Part shown: one piece after another, positions 1 through 12,287 of the stretch
Layout of the letters: each line of letters opens with the position of its first letter
How positions within the stretch are numbered: the stretch's first letter is position 1
From: Termitomyces sp. T153
Taxonomy: Eukaryota; Basidiomycota; Agaricomycetes; Agaricales; Lyophyllaceae
Assembly (NCBI GenBank): GCA_018296165.2
Contig: JACKQL020000005.1
Location: 1,544,866 to 1,608,865, forward strand
Length of the DNA: 64,000 bases
Direction of reading: 5' to 3'
The notes under the pieces: model-generated
What the model saw: the letters and a program-made list of their open reading frames with translations, nothing else
The model's database searches: none
Told to the model about the DNA's origin: nothing
Position numbers and translations under genes: made by a program

Positions 1-78
1 AATTGGGAGGTTGCTGGACAATGTGCAGGGGTCCAGGGGACAGGTCATGACAGCTATCTAAAAAGAGCTAGCCAGTTG

Positions 79-1295
79 TCAGAGTGTGTTGGTCTGATTC
101 TTGTGGCCACTTTTTATTTCAGGCATCTCTTGCCATTCAAAAATAGTTGTCTGTATAGCTTGCTCCAACAACCATGGCTCTGTGTGAACACACTTCTTTG
201 AATTGTGAGATTCAAGATGAGAATATGCATTTGCAAGGAGCTCTTCATCATCCTTGTCCAAAACAAGAATCAAAACATCAACAATGTGATTCATGCCTTG
301 CAAGACAGGGTCATCATTAGGTTGACCTTTGAGCTTGGGAACTTTATAAAGATGAGGTGGTGCATTGATATGCAAGGGATGATTGGCTATATTGTGAGCC
401 CAAATATCCTCTAGGCCAGATAGCCAAAAGCAGAATAGAGTGGCAAGCCAGTTGTTGATAGCCATTTGAAAGTCCATAGAATGGTCCTCAAGATGCTCAG
501 AAAAATAGAGCTCTTTGAGAATTGAATAGACAGTAGGAGTGCCTGGACTGTAAGTGGTTTGACCTAGCATATGATGAATCATAGATTCATAGTGACCAAG
601 AATCTGTGGTATTAAGAAATCTTAGAATCATCTCAGAGCAGATAATAAGAACACACCATAATCATTGATTCTTCATGCAAAGCCATACTATCACAAATTG
701 GCACAATAAAATCAGTTATAGGAAGTGGATGGGCTGTATCATAGTTGGGATAAAAGAGACCATGGCCAATCTGTCCATAAGTGAGCCACTTGAGCTTGCC
801 AGGAATTTGTGCAATAATGTTTTTGGCAGAGGAATCATTTGCAAATTGGAATTGAGCATTCTGAATCCACTTGGTAACTTCTTCAAAGAGTATGTTGGTG
901 TAGAGTGTATAGATTTCAGCATATTTGGCATCATATTGTCATCCATTTGATCACTTTTGAATCCAAATAGATTGAGCCCACTATTCTTCCAGGCTGTGTC
1001 AGCAGTTTTCAGTGCTGTATAAAAGGCATCATCAAAAATGTCAAAGCAAGTCTGCTTTGAATTAAATGCCAATTTATTAAATGCTCAGAGTTTTTTGTTG
1101 AACCTCATTCTGTGTGCTATGGGAAACAGGGTTGGCAAAGTATGCCATGGCATCTTCACCTGTATTTAGAAAGAGCATCATGGAGTGATCAGAAAACAGA
1201 ATTTCAAAGGTGAGGGCCATCCAGTGCATATATGTTATTAAATAGGCACTTGATCCATGCCTCCAATGATTGAGAGCTGTGATGGTGAATGGCAT
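79..1295 (-). pseudogene. frameshifted gene of unknown family
   Basis: I do not recognise the family. The reading frame starts near 1295 and continues in pieces to the stop near 79. A clean intron (604-656, GTGTGT donor, CACAG acceptor) joins two parts in phase 0: the exon ending in residues ESMIM continues as ILGHYESMIHHM. Around 930-950 the frame must jump by one base: the upstream part reads FKSDQMDD, while the downstream part that makes sense reads YAEIYTLYTNILFEEVTKW and then YGQIGHGLFYPNYDTA. Stops also separate the first block (1077-1295) from the second (TAA TAA near 1080). The predicted product is soluble and helical, with no signal peptide or known catalytic motif visible. CpG is scarce here, as in the surrounding repeat island. 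Most likely a decayed member of a repeated gene family, possibly carried by a transposon. Confidence 0.45.
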
Positions 1296-1299
1296 ATCC

Positions 1300-2460
1300 T
1301 GTCAGGTTCCGCTGACTATGGGGGCTCAGCTACACTGGGCAAGTCCTTACTAGGCAAACATGATTCCCTGCACTGACAACCGGGCACTCAGAGGTGTTCC
1401 AAGCACTGGGGACTTGTGAGGATAGCTGGGGGAAATTGATCTGAGCAAGTCCGGGGAGGTCCAGAGGAGTAGAGGACAAGTTGCGGAGAAGGGGGATGGG
1501 CTTGGCAGGGTTCAGGCATAAGTCCGTGTGTGAGTATTGCGGGTGTGGAGGAGGCAGAGGCTATGCAGATGACAGGAGCAGAGCCAGTGTTCTGATGGAG
1601 GATCAACAGGAATTGATGGGATTCAGAGCTGAGTGTATAGCAGGGTCCGGAGTTGGTAATGAGTGTCAGAGGTTTGTCATCATAACTGTGGAGTTCGTGA
1701 GGATGTTATGGTTGAGAGGGCTCAAACACAATAGATGGAATCAGATGAGATGAGATGGGGTCAAATGAAATGAGACAAAGACGAGATGAGAACGAGAATA
1801 GATTCAGTTGGGGACACAGAATGATAATAAAAAGATAACAGAAGAGACAAGATAAGACCAGGAGACTGAGAATAAGGAAAAATGAGACACGGGACACAAA
1901 ACACAAGAAGAAACAATCAGGAACACATCACGAAAGGCTGGTACGTAGGGAAGTAGGTAATCTCAAGACTAGAGTACGAGGAGCTACTCTATGTCTTATA
2001 TACTGACTACTGAAGAGCTCCGGTGATGTCGGCTGTGGTGGCAGGGCTTGGTGGAGCTCAACAGAGTCAATGGGTGTCGGTTATGACTAGAGGGCAGGCT
2101 GTGTTGATATGTTGATGGGATCAATTGTGATGTGGTCCATTCCGAGGCTGTTGTGATACCCAGGGTAAGTTGGGGGAGCCAGGATGTCGAGTTGATGATG
2201 TGTAATGGGGTCAGGCATGGCAGTGGAGTGGTCCCGGGGGCTCAGGAAGGCCAGGAGAAGTGCCGGTGGCTGCAGAGAAGACATCAGAGTTGGCCAGGGG
2301 GCCATCAGAGTTAGCCGAGAATGTGTTGGAGTTAGCCGGAGTAGGCACGGAGTGCTGGGGAAGTTCAACAAAGCATTGGGGGGGGGGGGGTTCCGGGGGA
2401 GCAGGGGTTTGTTGGGCAGTGTACAGGGCTTCAGAGAATGGGTCATGACATATTGCTATG
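1300..2460. repeat. GC-richer, purine-rich repeat segment
   Basis: This stretch is richer in G and CpG than its surroundings. It has a GA-rich patch (repeated GAGAT units around 1740-1800) and a 14-G run near 2378-2391. The phrase ATCAGAGTTAGCC and its variants occur near 2300-2340 and again around 5490-5510, so the segment shares sequence with another part of the left island. Proline-rich open frames on the minus strand (2087-2446) look like composition effects. I see no gene that can be supported. Confidence 0.35.
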
Positions 2461-3453
2461 GAAATAGCTGCTCAAGCAGAGGTGAAAGTAGGCATAGGTG
2501 AGATGTGTGGAGCTTAGAGCTTTTCTGATGTGTTGGCCCTTGGAATCATTTTGCTCAACAAGTGAATTGAGAAATTTTATAATGTTTCCAGAGTTGACAC
2601 CATGCTGTCCATTGGGTGCATTGAAAAACATAGTGAGGATGTTTTGCATAGTTTCTTCAACTTGGAAAATTAGCTTGTTACTAGCCAGCTCAGTCTTGAT
2701 TTGAATAGCATTAGAATGAGCATTGATTTTGTCTGGATTAGAAATCTTAGTATCTGCATAATGAAGCTAATAAGATAGGAAGAATCCCACCAAGATCAAG
2801 GATTTTGGCAACCCAAGTGACTTGTTGCAGGTCCTTCTCCAAAGCTTCAAGCTCTTTGATCAATGGTTCACGAGATCTAGCATTTTCCCCTTTTTCATCC
2901 CAATTGTTGATTTTCTGGCTAAGGTCATAATAGGCCTTGAGCTTGTCTTGATAGACAAAAGTGCGCAACAGTTCCAATTGATGTCCCTCCTTTCCTAAAA
3001 CAGGAAATAGTTCCTTCTCTGTAGCAGTTGCATCCACAAAAGCTTTGCCACACCATTCTGGTAAAAACTTGATTGTCCTAATTGCACTAGTGTCAAACAT
3101 AAGGCACTGGGTGTTGAGAATTTTTGGACTAATCAGAATCAGGATGGCATTGACAAGGTCATGGTTCTAAAGGTCTCTTCCAAAGTTGTACTTTCCCAGA
3201 GGCCTTTGAGATCAGTGTACTTTTGTGGGTGAGTATTGATGACAGCTCTGCAAAGTTCAGCTGTGATCCCAAGGCCATTGTTGCTCAGAGCAAGCCAATT
3301 AATATAACCCATGACAGCAGCATTGATAGCACCATGAAGAAGTTGGCCTTTCTTAGCTTCCTTCAGAGTGGCTTGAGCAGCTTCATCAGCTTTGACCAGC
3401 TGAGAATGGGCTTTTTGATAGGCCCTTGGTCCCTTAAAAATATATAAGTTCAA
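2443..3453 (-). pseudogene. decayed gene, helical protein of unknown function
   Basis: Three consecutive minus-strand frames (3453-3139, 3100-2747, 2649-2443) join into one protein if two one-base frame changes are allowed, near 3170 and near 2755. The first frame is rich in Ala, Lys and Gln (for example AYQKAHSQLVKADEAAQATL). The second ends in LDLGGILPILLASL, and the third contains VEETMQNILTMFF. The product would be largely helical, with no signal peptide and no motif I know. The frame changes are not placed at plausible introns, so I read this as a broken copy of a repeated gene. The tight CpG depletion supports age. The family is unidentified. Confidence 0.35.
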
Positions 3454-3454
3454 A

Positions 3455-4159
3455 TGGAAGCATTAGTTAGTAACTGATAGACTACCTGAATCCTAGCATT
3501 TTTAACATTTTTAATACTTCCAACAATGTTTTTTGTCTAAATGAGATCTTAAAAACTGCTCTGGTCATTTAATAAGATAATTCCTACCTTTGATGATGAC
3601 TGGCAAAATAGAAGAACAATCAAAACATGTAATGCAGATATCAATTTAGACTTACTCTAGCATTGTTCTGATTATGTCTTATTATTAGCAATTGTAGATT
3701 ATAAGATTGAAACAAATGGATGCACCTTGGGAGGCATGGTTGACCTGATTATGTAATCACTGATGAAGATCAAGTTGGAGATAGTGGTGGTAAGAGGTCA
3801 AGAGATGATTTCAAACTCAGATGATTAATCATCAGTGAAGTTTAGGGCAGGTCAGTGGCCAAGTCATGTGAGTAAGCATTAAAAAATTCATTTGTACTAT
3901 GATATTAAACAAGACCAGATATGATGAATGTCAGAATCTTAATAACTCACTGAAGATAAAAAGATGCAATAGATGAAATTTGAAAGTTCTTGATTTAAAG
4001 CAGTTACTTTAAATTGAAATGCACGAATTGACAGACATACTTTTCAAGCCTCTGAGTCAGAATAGTCAAACATAAAAACAGTCATTTTGTGTGTATATAG
4101 TAAAAACCATGGAAAAATGTGTGTATAACAGAATAATATAACAATAAATAGTAAAGAGT
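3455..4159. other. AT-rich spacer without recognisable gene
   Basis: AT-rich, CpG-poor sequence with no frame that resembles a protein family and no clear repeat structure. Probably old repeat DNA. Confidence 0.4.
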
Positions 4160-4624
4160 TTAATTACACCTAGTTCTAGCACACCATAGAAAAAGAGCAG
4201 ATAAGTTAGTTGAATGGCCAACAATGGGAGTGTTATTGATCCACTTGGTGAACTGATCCAGAGTTGGCCATTTGGTACTAAAATGGTCTTTAGCCTTAAT
4301 TCTAAGATTTGGATCAAAATAAATGCCAAAAGCAATGGGTGCTAAGACATCTCTGAAATTGGGATTGCATCCTTGAGCCTTTGGAAGAATATCTCCATGC
4401 AAAGAGTCATCCAGTTGAGGAATGTGACAAAACCAACACACTGCAGGGTGAATGCAAGGATGATAGTGAATTTGCCATTGCCATGCTTGGAATACTGCAA
4501 CATCAGCATCTGGCAGGCTTGTATCAAGTGTATTGCAAGCAGTGATGGAATGCTTTGCAGAGTCAACACCACAAAGATCACAAAAAGTACAGGTGTCTTG
4601 AAATAGTGCAAGTGCTTCATGCAA
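4160..4624 (-). pseudogene. fragment resembling RecQ-like helicase C-terminal Cys-rich region
   Basis: A 154-codon frame contains CTFCDLCG, a histidine 11 residues on, then a CWFCHIPQLDDSLH segment, followed by DVLAPIAFGIYFD and a W..L..F..W pattern near the end (WPTLDQFTKW). From memory, this order (Cys pair, C.FCH.PQ..D.LH, P.AFGI) resembles the cysteine-rich tail that follows the helicase core in the many RecQ-type helicase copies of Agaricomycetes. No helicase motifs (Walker A, DEAH) are visible next to it, so at best this is an isolated tail. The start is arbitrary and the frame is AT-rich like its surroundings. Family assignment is tentative. Confidence 0.35.
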
Positions 4625-4669
4625 TTGCTAAATATACAATGCTCCAGTTTTAGAATGTTCCACATGATT

Positions 4670-6042
4670 CTTCTTGGCCAGGGTCATTTGAGTATGAAAA
4701 GAAGCTGATGCATCTTCAAACTTGCACTTCAGTTGAGGTCTACAAATTTGAATAAATTCTATCAAACCCAGGTTTCATTTTCTGAACTTACTGTGTAGAT
4801 GGCAGAGCTCTATTGGTAAAATCCACAGGTCTAGAATTGCCTTTCCTCTTTAAAGACTTCATCTCAGGCCTGTCAATGGATATTAATCTTGTAAAACAAC
4901 AATGAAGTTTTTAAGACTGACTCTGAGCAAGCTGAAATAGATCTCAAAATGGACATAGATTGAGTGATTGAGGAAGTGCCACTAGATGATATGTTTGGCT
5001 GCTCAGTGATAGTGCTTGATGGCTCACTTCTTCCTACATTTCTGTATGAATGTGTTAGAAGTGTTCATAATTGTATAATAATATGAAACATACTGTACAA
5101 TTGCAGGCACCAAGCATCAAGAACATCTTGGACTATTTTTAGTTACACCACAAGAGATTCCCTCCTTCTAAGTAAAAGAAGTAATGCTATAGCAAATGCA
5201 ATAATTTGAGCAATATATCATTGTTCACATAGCCTTGTATCCATGGTGATCAATACCATCTTCAGGAGGATGCTGGTATTTGCCCATGTTTGATTTATAC
5301 CATGGAATGATGACAGATCTTGCTCATTGTCCATCTCTACCTGCTCAGCCCACTTCTTGAGTAAAACCAATCATCTGTTTGGGTGTGCCAGCATGAATCA
5401 CAAGTTGAACATTGGGATAGTCATTGCCAGCTCCAAATGCATTGGTACATGTCAGAATTTGTCAGAAGGCTATCAGGGTTGGCTGGGGAAGTATCAGAGT
5501 TAGCCAGAGAGGGCACCATGGGTGGACAAAGGTTGAGGGAGGTTAAGAAGGCATTGGTGGGTACTCTAGGAAGGGAGGGTGGTTCAGAGATCTGGAAGTG
5601 GGTTGTGATAGCAATTGTAAGAGGACAACTCCTTTGAGTAACTCCAATGGGTAACTCCAAGTCTATCTAGCCTTAGTCATAGGTATAGCATCATCTCTAG
5701 CATATTTAATTGACCAGCTGCCAAGCCCCTGCACTCTCCAGTCAGTATTAGTCAGCTCTTTGTAGTCATTGGACTCTATTTCTCCTTTCCACATATTTTT
5801 AGTAATTACTGCTTAGCATACTTGGGCTGCTTACTACATATAGCATTAGTCACAGTGCAGCCACAGATGTAGTATATAAGCTAGTCAGCAGGATAGGATA
5901 TTCTCTTACCAAACAATAGCAGTGTTCTCCTCACCTATCCATCAAACCAACTGTAAGAGCTCCAGTGTCATTACTCACATTTGGCTTGTTGCACTTGCTC
6001 CTTGCCTGACTCTTAGCTGCCTTATGCCCCTTCAACTCTTGC
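4670..6042. other. repeat-island spacer, no supportable gene
   Basis: Low-CpG sequence with short frames only. The part at 5440-5640 shares phrases with 2240-2450 (see that entry), so it is a second, diverged copy of the same repeat. Nothing else recognisable. Confidence 0.4.
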
Positions 6043-8115
6043 TTGTTGCTTGTGACTGCCTGCCTTCCATTGGGTTTATCCATGGAATGCTTGTCCTCTT
6101 ACAGCAATGACCAGAGGATGGATGAGCATCCTGACTTCAAGGCACCTCTATCTACTGCTGGACCATCAAAACTAGTAGCAGCTAAGGCTGGACCATCAAT
6201 GCCAGAAACTTCTAAGGCTGGCTCCACAAAGCCAGCTACATTCAACATACAAGTGGACAACTCTGCAGTCATTGCCACTCCAATTGCCTTTCCTGTAAAT
6301 GTGCTGCAGGAATCAGAGTCAGAAATGATTGAAGTCCTCAAACCAAGGACATATACTATGCCAACTGCCCTATTCCACAAGCTAGTCCAACCAGTGCATT
6401 GCAACCTCTATGTTCTCAAGCTGCAGCTGGTGCCATAGGTACATTGGACTTGGGAAGCAATAATAATGACAATGTCACAACATCTAAGCAATGTATCTTG
6501 AACAGCACCTCGGATCATGATGCCACTGAGCATCATTGTAAGCAGAAGCATAACACTAATGCCAAGTAGCTGTTAGCCATTGACATCAAGAAGTTCAAAC
6601 TGAACTTCAAGCATCTCAATGATACAGTGCTCAGCCACCTTCCAGATAGCTGGGACACTATGCTAGTGTGAGGGCACTATGAGCACCACAATGACTTCCA
6701 GAGTATCTTGCACCTCAACTTCTATTGGTTGCCAACAACCAATTCAGTCTTTATCAGTGACAAGGTGGTCTTTTCCTGATCAACTGAAATGGCAGGGATA
6801 TTTCATATCTTCTTGCATTATGAACAATTGTACAAGTGGGCTCCTTAAAGAATGCCTATGAACCTAGAATAGCTGTGATTGATGCTCCAGACTATATGTG
6901 AGCCCTGTGCTCCCATTACCATAAAGGAGCAAATATATACCATTCTCCTTGTTCAGGAGTTCTATTAGATCTCCTTCTATATAGCCTCTAACATCTAAAG
7001 TCACACAATGTAATGCATCATGGAGCCACCTCCAAGGAGCTAGCCACTTCTCTACTATGAGGGGACTGTTACTGGCAATCATTCCCCTTGCCTTCTCAGT
7101 TGTTGGCCATGCTTGGCTGCATAGATAACAACACCTTAGGAGTGGGACTTACTCAAGTCCCAATCAGCTGGCATTTTGACATCAACACATGGGTTAAGCA
7201 CTGGCCCTAACCTTGCCTCATGCTGGAATAGCCTACATGTGGCTGTTTACAATGGTGGTTGCTCAGCCTTGTCTGCATTGTGATGCAGTTGACAATTGCT
7301 ATGCTCATGTAGGGGAGTTTACTCCATTCACCTCCTACACTTGTACCTTGCATAGGCTGTATGAGAGGTAATACACCACCTCCTCTCAAACCATGTGCCC
7401 CTGGCCTGGGTGAATCACATGTATACTTATGGTATATGCTTCCTCAATCACCATTGGTCAGGCAGTGCATTGCACATGGATCTGTTCACATGGGTCAACA
7501 ATGAACATCATTGTTAACTCTGGACTATAGGTGTACCTCTTCTTATGGATGGGTACAATGGGTGGTATGCACCCACTGCTGACAATTGAGAGTGCTTCCA
7601 AGTGCTCCTGCAACTTTACAAAAGCTGGAGTCATTTCCTGCTACATGCAGCTGAATGGCTGCACTATGGGGAAATGGCCATATTCACCCACCTCCTACAG
7701 CACCCTGTAGAAGTGGTGAATGCTGCACTAGCAGTAGCAGAGGAGCCATTTTTCATGGCCCCTCCACCCAGTACCTCTTCTAGCAGAGGAGCAGGCTGCA
7801 ACAGTGGCATCAGCCTCTATTGGTCCAGTTGCAACCTCTGATGTGTTCTCCCAGGATACACCTACTGAGGAGTCCATGGAACTGGACTACACCAATGGGA
7901 CTTTGGTGCCCACAGAACCTTGCCCAGAGACAACCTCTCCTGTCATCCCTGGCCCTTCAGAGATAACTGTAGCAACTAACATTGTTATCTCTATTATTCC
8001 TGAAGCTGAAACAAGCAGCTCTAGTGATATGGCTAATGCTGTATCAGAGTCCTGGGCAGATATTATGAGTAGCAAAGAAGCTGCATCTTTATTGATGGAT
8101 GAATGTGCAGAGTGA
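6043..8115 (+). pseudogene. possible decayed gene, unknown function
   Basis: Two plus-strand frames at the ends of this stretch have a protein-like composition. 6043-6438 is Pro/Ser/Ala/Lys-rich with repeats of the type KAGPSMPETSKAGSTKPAT. 7804-8115 is an acidic Ser/Thr/Pro-rich frame ending in a stop at 8115 after ADIMSSKEAASLLMDE. Between them the same strand reads through many stops, but protein-like pieces can be seen, such as DTVLSHLPDSWDTMLV near 6625-6670. I see no convincing intron set that rescues the whole. It could be the disordered N- and C-terminal parts of one transposon-carried gene that has decayed. Function unknown. Confidence 0.25.
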
Positions 8116-8619
8116 ACTTCCTAGTATAGTTCACCAAAACAATAGTTTTAATATATAGTCCCACTGAGTGCCCACTTATATCACCTTACACAGTTGGGCA
8201 GCACATCAGGATATTACTATGTACATCTTATCATCTTATTGAGTAGGACCCCTTAATCCTACCTCTGCTCTGACATAGGGACCCATGCCAGGATCCCAGT
8301 AAAGACTCAGGTGGAATGCCATATCCCACTCTCTTATGCCATTTTGCCTTATTAGTTGTGAGTCCAAAGACAGACTCAAAAGAGAAGTATATAACAGAGC
8401 ACCCATCACCTATCTTAGTTCATATGGTATAATATTTCATTTATTTAATATTATTATACAGTAGCATCACCTGACACTACCTATCAAATACTAGTATTGT
8501 AATTATATAAGGCAGTGCCTTACTTTATACTGTGTAGACAAGATCAATTGACTGGTTTGGACTTATAAAGTATGAACTATAAGCTGCACAAACCATAACA
8601 GAAATGTCACACTAATTCA
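8116..8619. other. AT-rich spacer, nothing recognised
   Basis: AT-rich sequence between the preceding unknown gene and the retroelement relic. No long frame, hairpin or repeat stood out. It may contain the lost 3' part of the retroelement. Confidence 0.4.
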
Positions 8620-10472
8620 GAATGAAGTGAGGTTGCAAAGATAGCTGAGCTTGTTTGCCAGAAGATGCACTTCCATGGAAATAAAGTCAAGTTCTAGCCC
8701 CAAGAACTCAATGAAAGTATCTGGGCCAACAATCTTGGAGGGCTGAAATGTCAGGCTGAGCTAATGTCCAAGATCAAGTGCCCAGGAGAGTGTGTGGTGA
8801 ACAAATGATGTTGAGGAGTCTGGGGAGAAGATTGCAAGGGAAGTCATTGAGAAAATTGCATGTGTGATGGAATATTGCATTGCAAGATCCAGTAGAGGGG
8901 CTTCTGCAAATAGATTGAAGATCTAGGGGGCAGAGTGGCAGCTGAATGCAGGAATGATGGCATCATAAAACCTCTCAAGGCATGTGAAACCCAGCAGTGG
9001 CCAATCCTCAATATGTGGCAGAATGCTAATTTCAGATCAAGTTTGATTATTAGGGACCCCAGCCCTGATGCCACTAGATTGAAGATGGCAATCATGGCAT
9101 ACTCAATGGTAACTTCTGAGTCTGAGATTCTGTTATAAACAGAGCCACCCTCTATTCATAAGAGGTGGTGTATATGGCAGATATCTGAGGAGCATTCAAA
9201 GCTTACTGTCCTGAGCAGTGAGGCACAGAAATTGCTGAACAGTAGGACAGCAAATGGGCCACATATTTGCCCATTGGCAATTGGTGTGACAATGTCATCA
9301 GAAAGTGTAGAAGTCATAGCAGTGTTCTCAAGTGCAATTTTTAGGTTGGTGCATGTCTGACTAAGAGTGTGATTACTCAAGGAGCCAAGGTTTGCACCAA
9401 AACATATCATTTATATTAATTTAGAATCAAGATTGAGATCTGGGTATTTGCATAATGAGTCCAGGCATAGTAGGGAAAATGTGGGGCATATGAGAAGCAT
9501 TGGCAAGGGGGTCATTGTCATGAGGGCTGGTATTGGAGCAAGCAGGGAGAATAGAGAGGTGAAGTAAAAGAGGATTGAGAAGGAAGAAGGCTGGAATGGG
9601 CACAGCATTGCTCTGATTTATGCTTGAGCAAGACACCATGCTGGGTGTGAGGCTACCTGCTCTGCCAAGCACCTAGTCCTTATACAAATGCTTGCTGTGG
9701 TCCAATTTTCCACAGGCAGAGCATGTATGAAGCCAATCCCAGAGACAAGAGATGGTCATGCACTTATCCTGATTGAATTTTTGGCATGCCTCACCAGGAT
9801 TTGATGGGGTCTGGCCAGCACCAGACTTAGATGACTTGGTGGGGGTGGATTTACAGTAGCCATAGACAAGTTTGTTCAAGACAGCAGATATGGGGCTGGC
9901 CCAGCCTGAGTAGTAACTCATGGCCATCTCAGCATGTTGACAATAAAAAAAGACCAAGTAGTAGTCATAGACTGCCACCACTTGTAGACTGCTATCAGCT
10001 TGACCAGATGTGCCATATACTCATGGAATGTAAAGGGAGGACAGTGTTGGTTTTGGGAAGGTGAAAGCTGAAGATAATGGTTGAGGGGGACAAGAACAAA
10101 AAATGTGGTTTTGTACTCCTTTGTAGTGTAATAACTGATCTTGAATTGATCAGTCAAGCTATTGAAGATGTAGATGGTGTCCTTATTGCAGTTTGTAGGG
10201 TTCAACTTATGCATGTCTGCCACCCTAAACTTGTATATGATGATTGATGTGATGACTGTTGCCTTGACATCTGGAAAACATGCTCTAAGAGAGATGGAGG
10301 TAGTGAAGAATGTACCATGGGCTACCACAGCCAAGATTGGCAGAATGAACTCTGTAAGGGGTGCTACTGATTGAGCAGGCACTGCTAGGAGCACTGCACT
10401 TGTAGCAGTATTCAATCTGTTGTTGATCTGCTTCATCATCTTGAAAAGAGAGGAGACAATTGAGCTGAGCAT
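8620..10472 (-). mobile_element. DIRS-like retroelement relic (gag-like + reverse transcriptase)
   Basis: Read on the minus strand. 10472-9918 is a gag-like frame: it holds the stretch ACFPDVKATVITSIIIYKF, then KLNPTNCNKD, and FFVLVPLNHY. 9981-9673 continues with a cysteine/histidine cluster (C-QKFNQDK-C ... HTCSACGKLDHSKH), consistent with a nucleic-acid-binding knuckle. 9410-8844 carries reverse-transcriptase blocks: TPIANGQICGPF, then SDICHIHHL, then LIIKLDLKLAF with the first catalytic Asp. After a one-base frame change follow EDWPLLGF, SAP-stop-IFNLFAEA, and near 8700 VGPDTFIEFLGLELD. The set IFNLFAEA ... FLGLELD is typical of the DIRS1-type reverse transcriptases common in Agaricomycetes. 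The second catalytic box reads FLND instead of a [YF]xDD form. Many stops and frame changes show it is dead. No recombinase domain or terminal repeats are seen. Confidence 0.65.
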
Positions 10473-12287
10473 GTTAAATGCATAGAGAGAGATGGCTCAG
10501 GGAATGTTGCTCATGGCAGAAGAGATGGAGAAAGGAAAGGCACTGGAAGCTTTAAGAAAACAACTGTCTGGGGCACATAAAGGCAGTTTGAGCAAGTTCT
10601 TTAAGAAACTTGTCATGCACTGATGACAGAGGAATGATCAGATTAGATGCAAAACATGCAACATAGTAGAAGCATAATTTAATTAGTGCTGCAAGTGCAG
10701 TGTGAGACAATTTGTCAATACATGTACTAAGTAATGAATGAGGAAAAACATACCTGTATGCACAGTGTGAAACAATGGGGTTACCTCCACAGTGCTCACA
10801 GGTATGTATAGAGTGAACATAGGTAATGGAAGGATAGATTGGATTGCTGACAGCTGTAGGCTAGGTCCTGTCTCTGAGGATCCACAGGTTTTCTGATTTG
10901 AAGGTATATGGTTTGTGATCAGATGATTGTATGCCAGATATGTTGAGTTGAAGAAAAGATATGAGTGATGTAAAATAAATCTTGATTAGATAGAGCATTG
11001 TCACCATTCTAAGAAATAACAAGTCAAAGGTATGATTGCTAAGTATTAGTACCACTTAATGAGACTATAAATAAAATTATAGATATCTCATTACTCAGGC
11101 TACTTTTCCTATTTCTTTCTCAGTATATTTTGGTGTCAATAAATTGTCAAACATGCTCTTCAAAGTGTATGAGTAATAAGGGGACAGAAGGTGGAGGAGA
11201 CTTTGATTCATCAATGATTCTAAATTTTCAAGTATATTAAAGATAATCTATTGAATGATAATCACTTGGAAGAGTTGGAGTATTGAAAACCTAACCAAGT
11301 GAAGTGAGGTCTAATCTGCATTATGTTAAAAATATTGGAATACTTATAAAGGAAGGTTCATTTTTGACTGAGTGAAATATAATTGAAATCATAGTAAAGA
11401 CTTACATCTACTGACATTGACAATAACAGGACCATCAACACATTGATTGAAAAAAGAAAGACCAAAGTCAGCATAGTGAAAGAGATCAGGGGGAAAGCTC
11501 TGTTTGTATGACAATCTTTATTACTTTAATGAGGAACTCTTATCCATAACATGAAAGACTCAAGGTGGACAAACTGAGGTTGAGTATGGATCTCAGCATT
11601 GAGTTAGAATATCAAGGACCTAACCAAACAAAGTAAGGTTGGGTCTGAGACTTAGCAAGAGCTACAGGCCCATGCCAAAGGCATGGACCAATGTGAAAGG
11701 TGGCGGACATGAGCAAGAGATCTAGGCACGAAATTAACTCCCAATGTGTGATCGCCCTGATCCAACTGTATTACATCAGTGAATACAAAAAATTTCATTG
11801 CATTTTTATGAGTATTCAGGTGGGTTTCCTAGTAAATTTTTGGTCACTCCTCCAGATAATCAAAATTGCGGACACCTCCATTCTGCACTGTATCTTTCAG
11901 AATTGGAGAAGAGCATGTAAGAGTGAACGCTATGACCCAGCGTCAGCATTGATTGTTATGACTTGCAAGTATGTGTGTACATTGATGTGATTGCAATGAT
12001 ATATTGAGTTGGGCTAAGACAGTGACACGAACGATTTGTAAACAGAAGAATCCATGAAGTCCGAGCGTCGGGATCTTCCGAATATCACATGACTGTGAAG
12101 AAGTTGGGTCAATAGCGTTCACTCAACACATTTTGTGAGTTGACTTTAAAATCTTGAGCTTGGATTGATTCGAGTTCGTTTCCTCGAATCTCATCACAAG
12201 AGGTAGGTCAGTCAGCTATTTCCAAACACGCGAAAAAGGAACAACTATATATACTCTGGGGCATTCTCGGTTCTAACATCGAATTGA
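10473..12287. other. intergenic; repeat-island border near 11.65-11.7 kb
   Basis: 10473-11640 is AT-rich and CpG-poor with no gene. From about 11690 CpG dinucleotides reappear at normal frequency, marking the edge of the repeat island. The stretch 11700-12287 has normal composition and ends in the upstream region of the F-box pseudogene (a TATATATA motif lies near 12246). A 96-codon plus-strand frame at 11700-11990 has no recognisable features and I do not call it. Confidence 0.4.
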
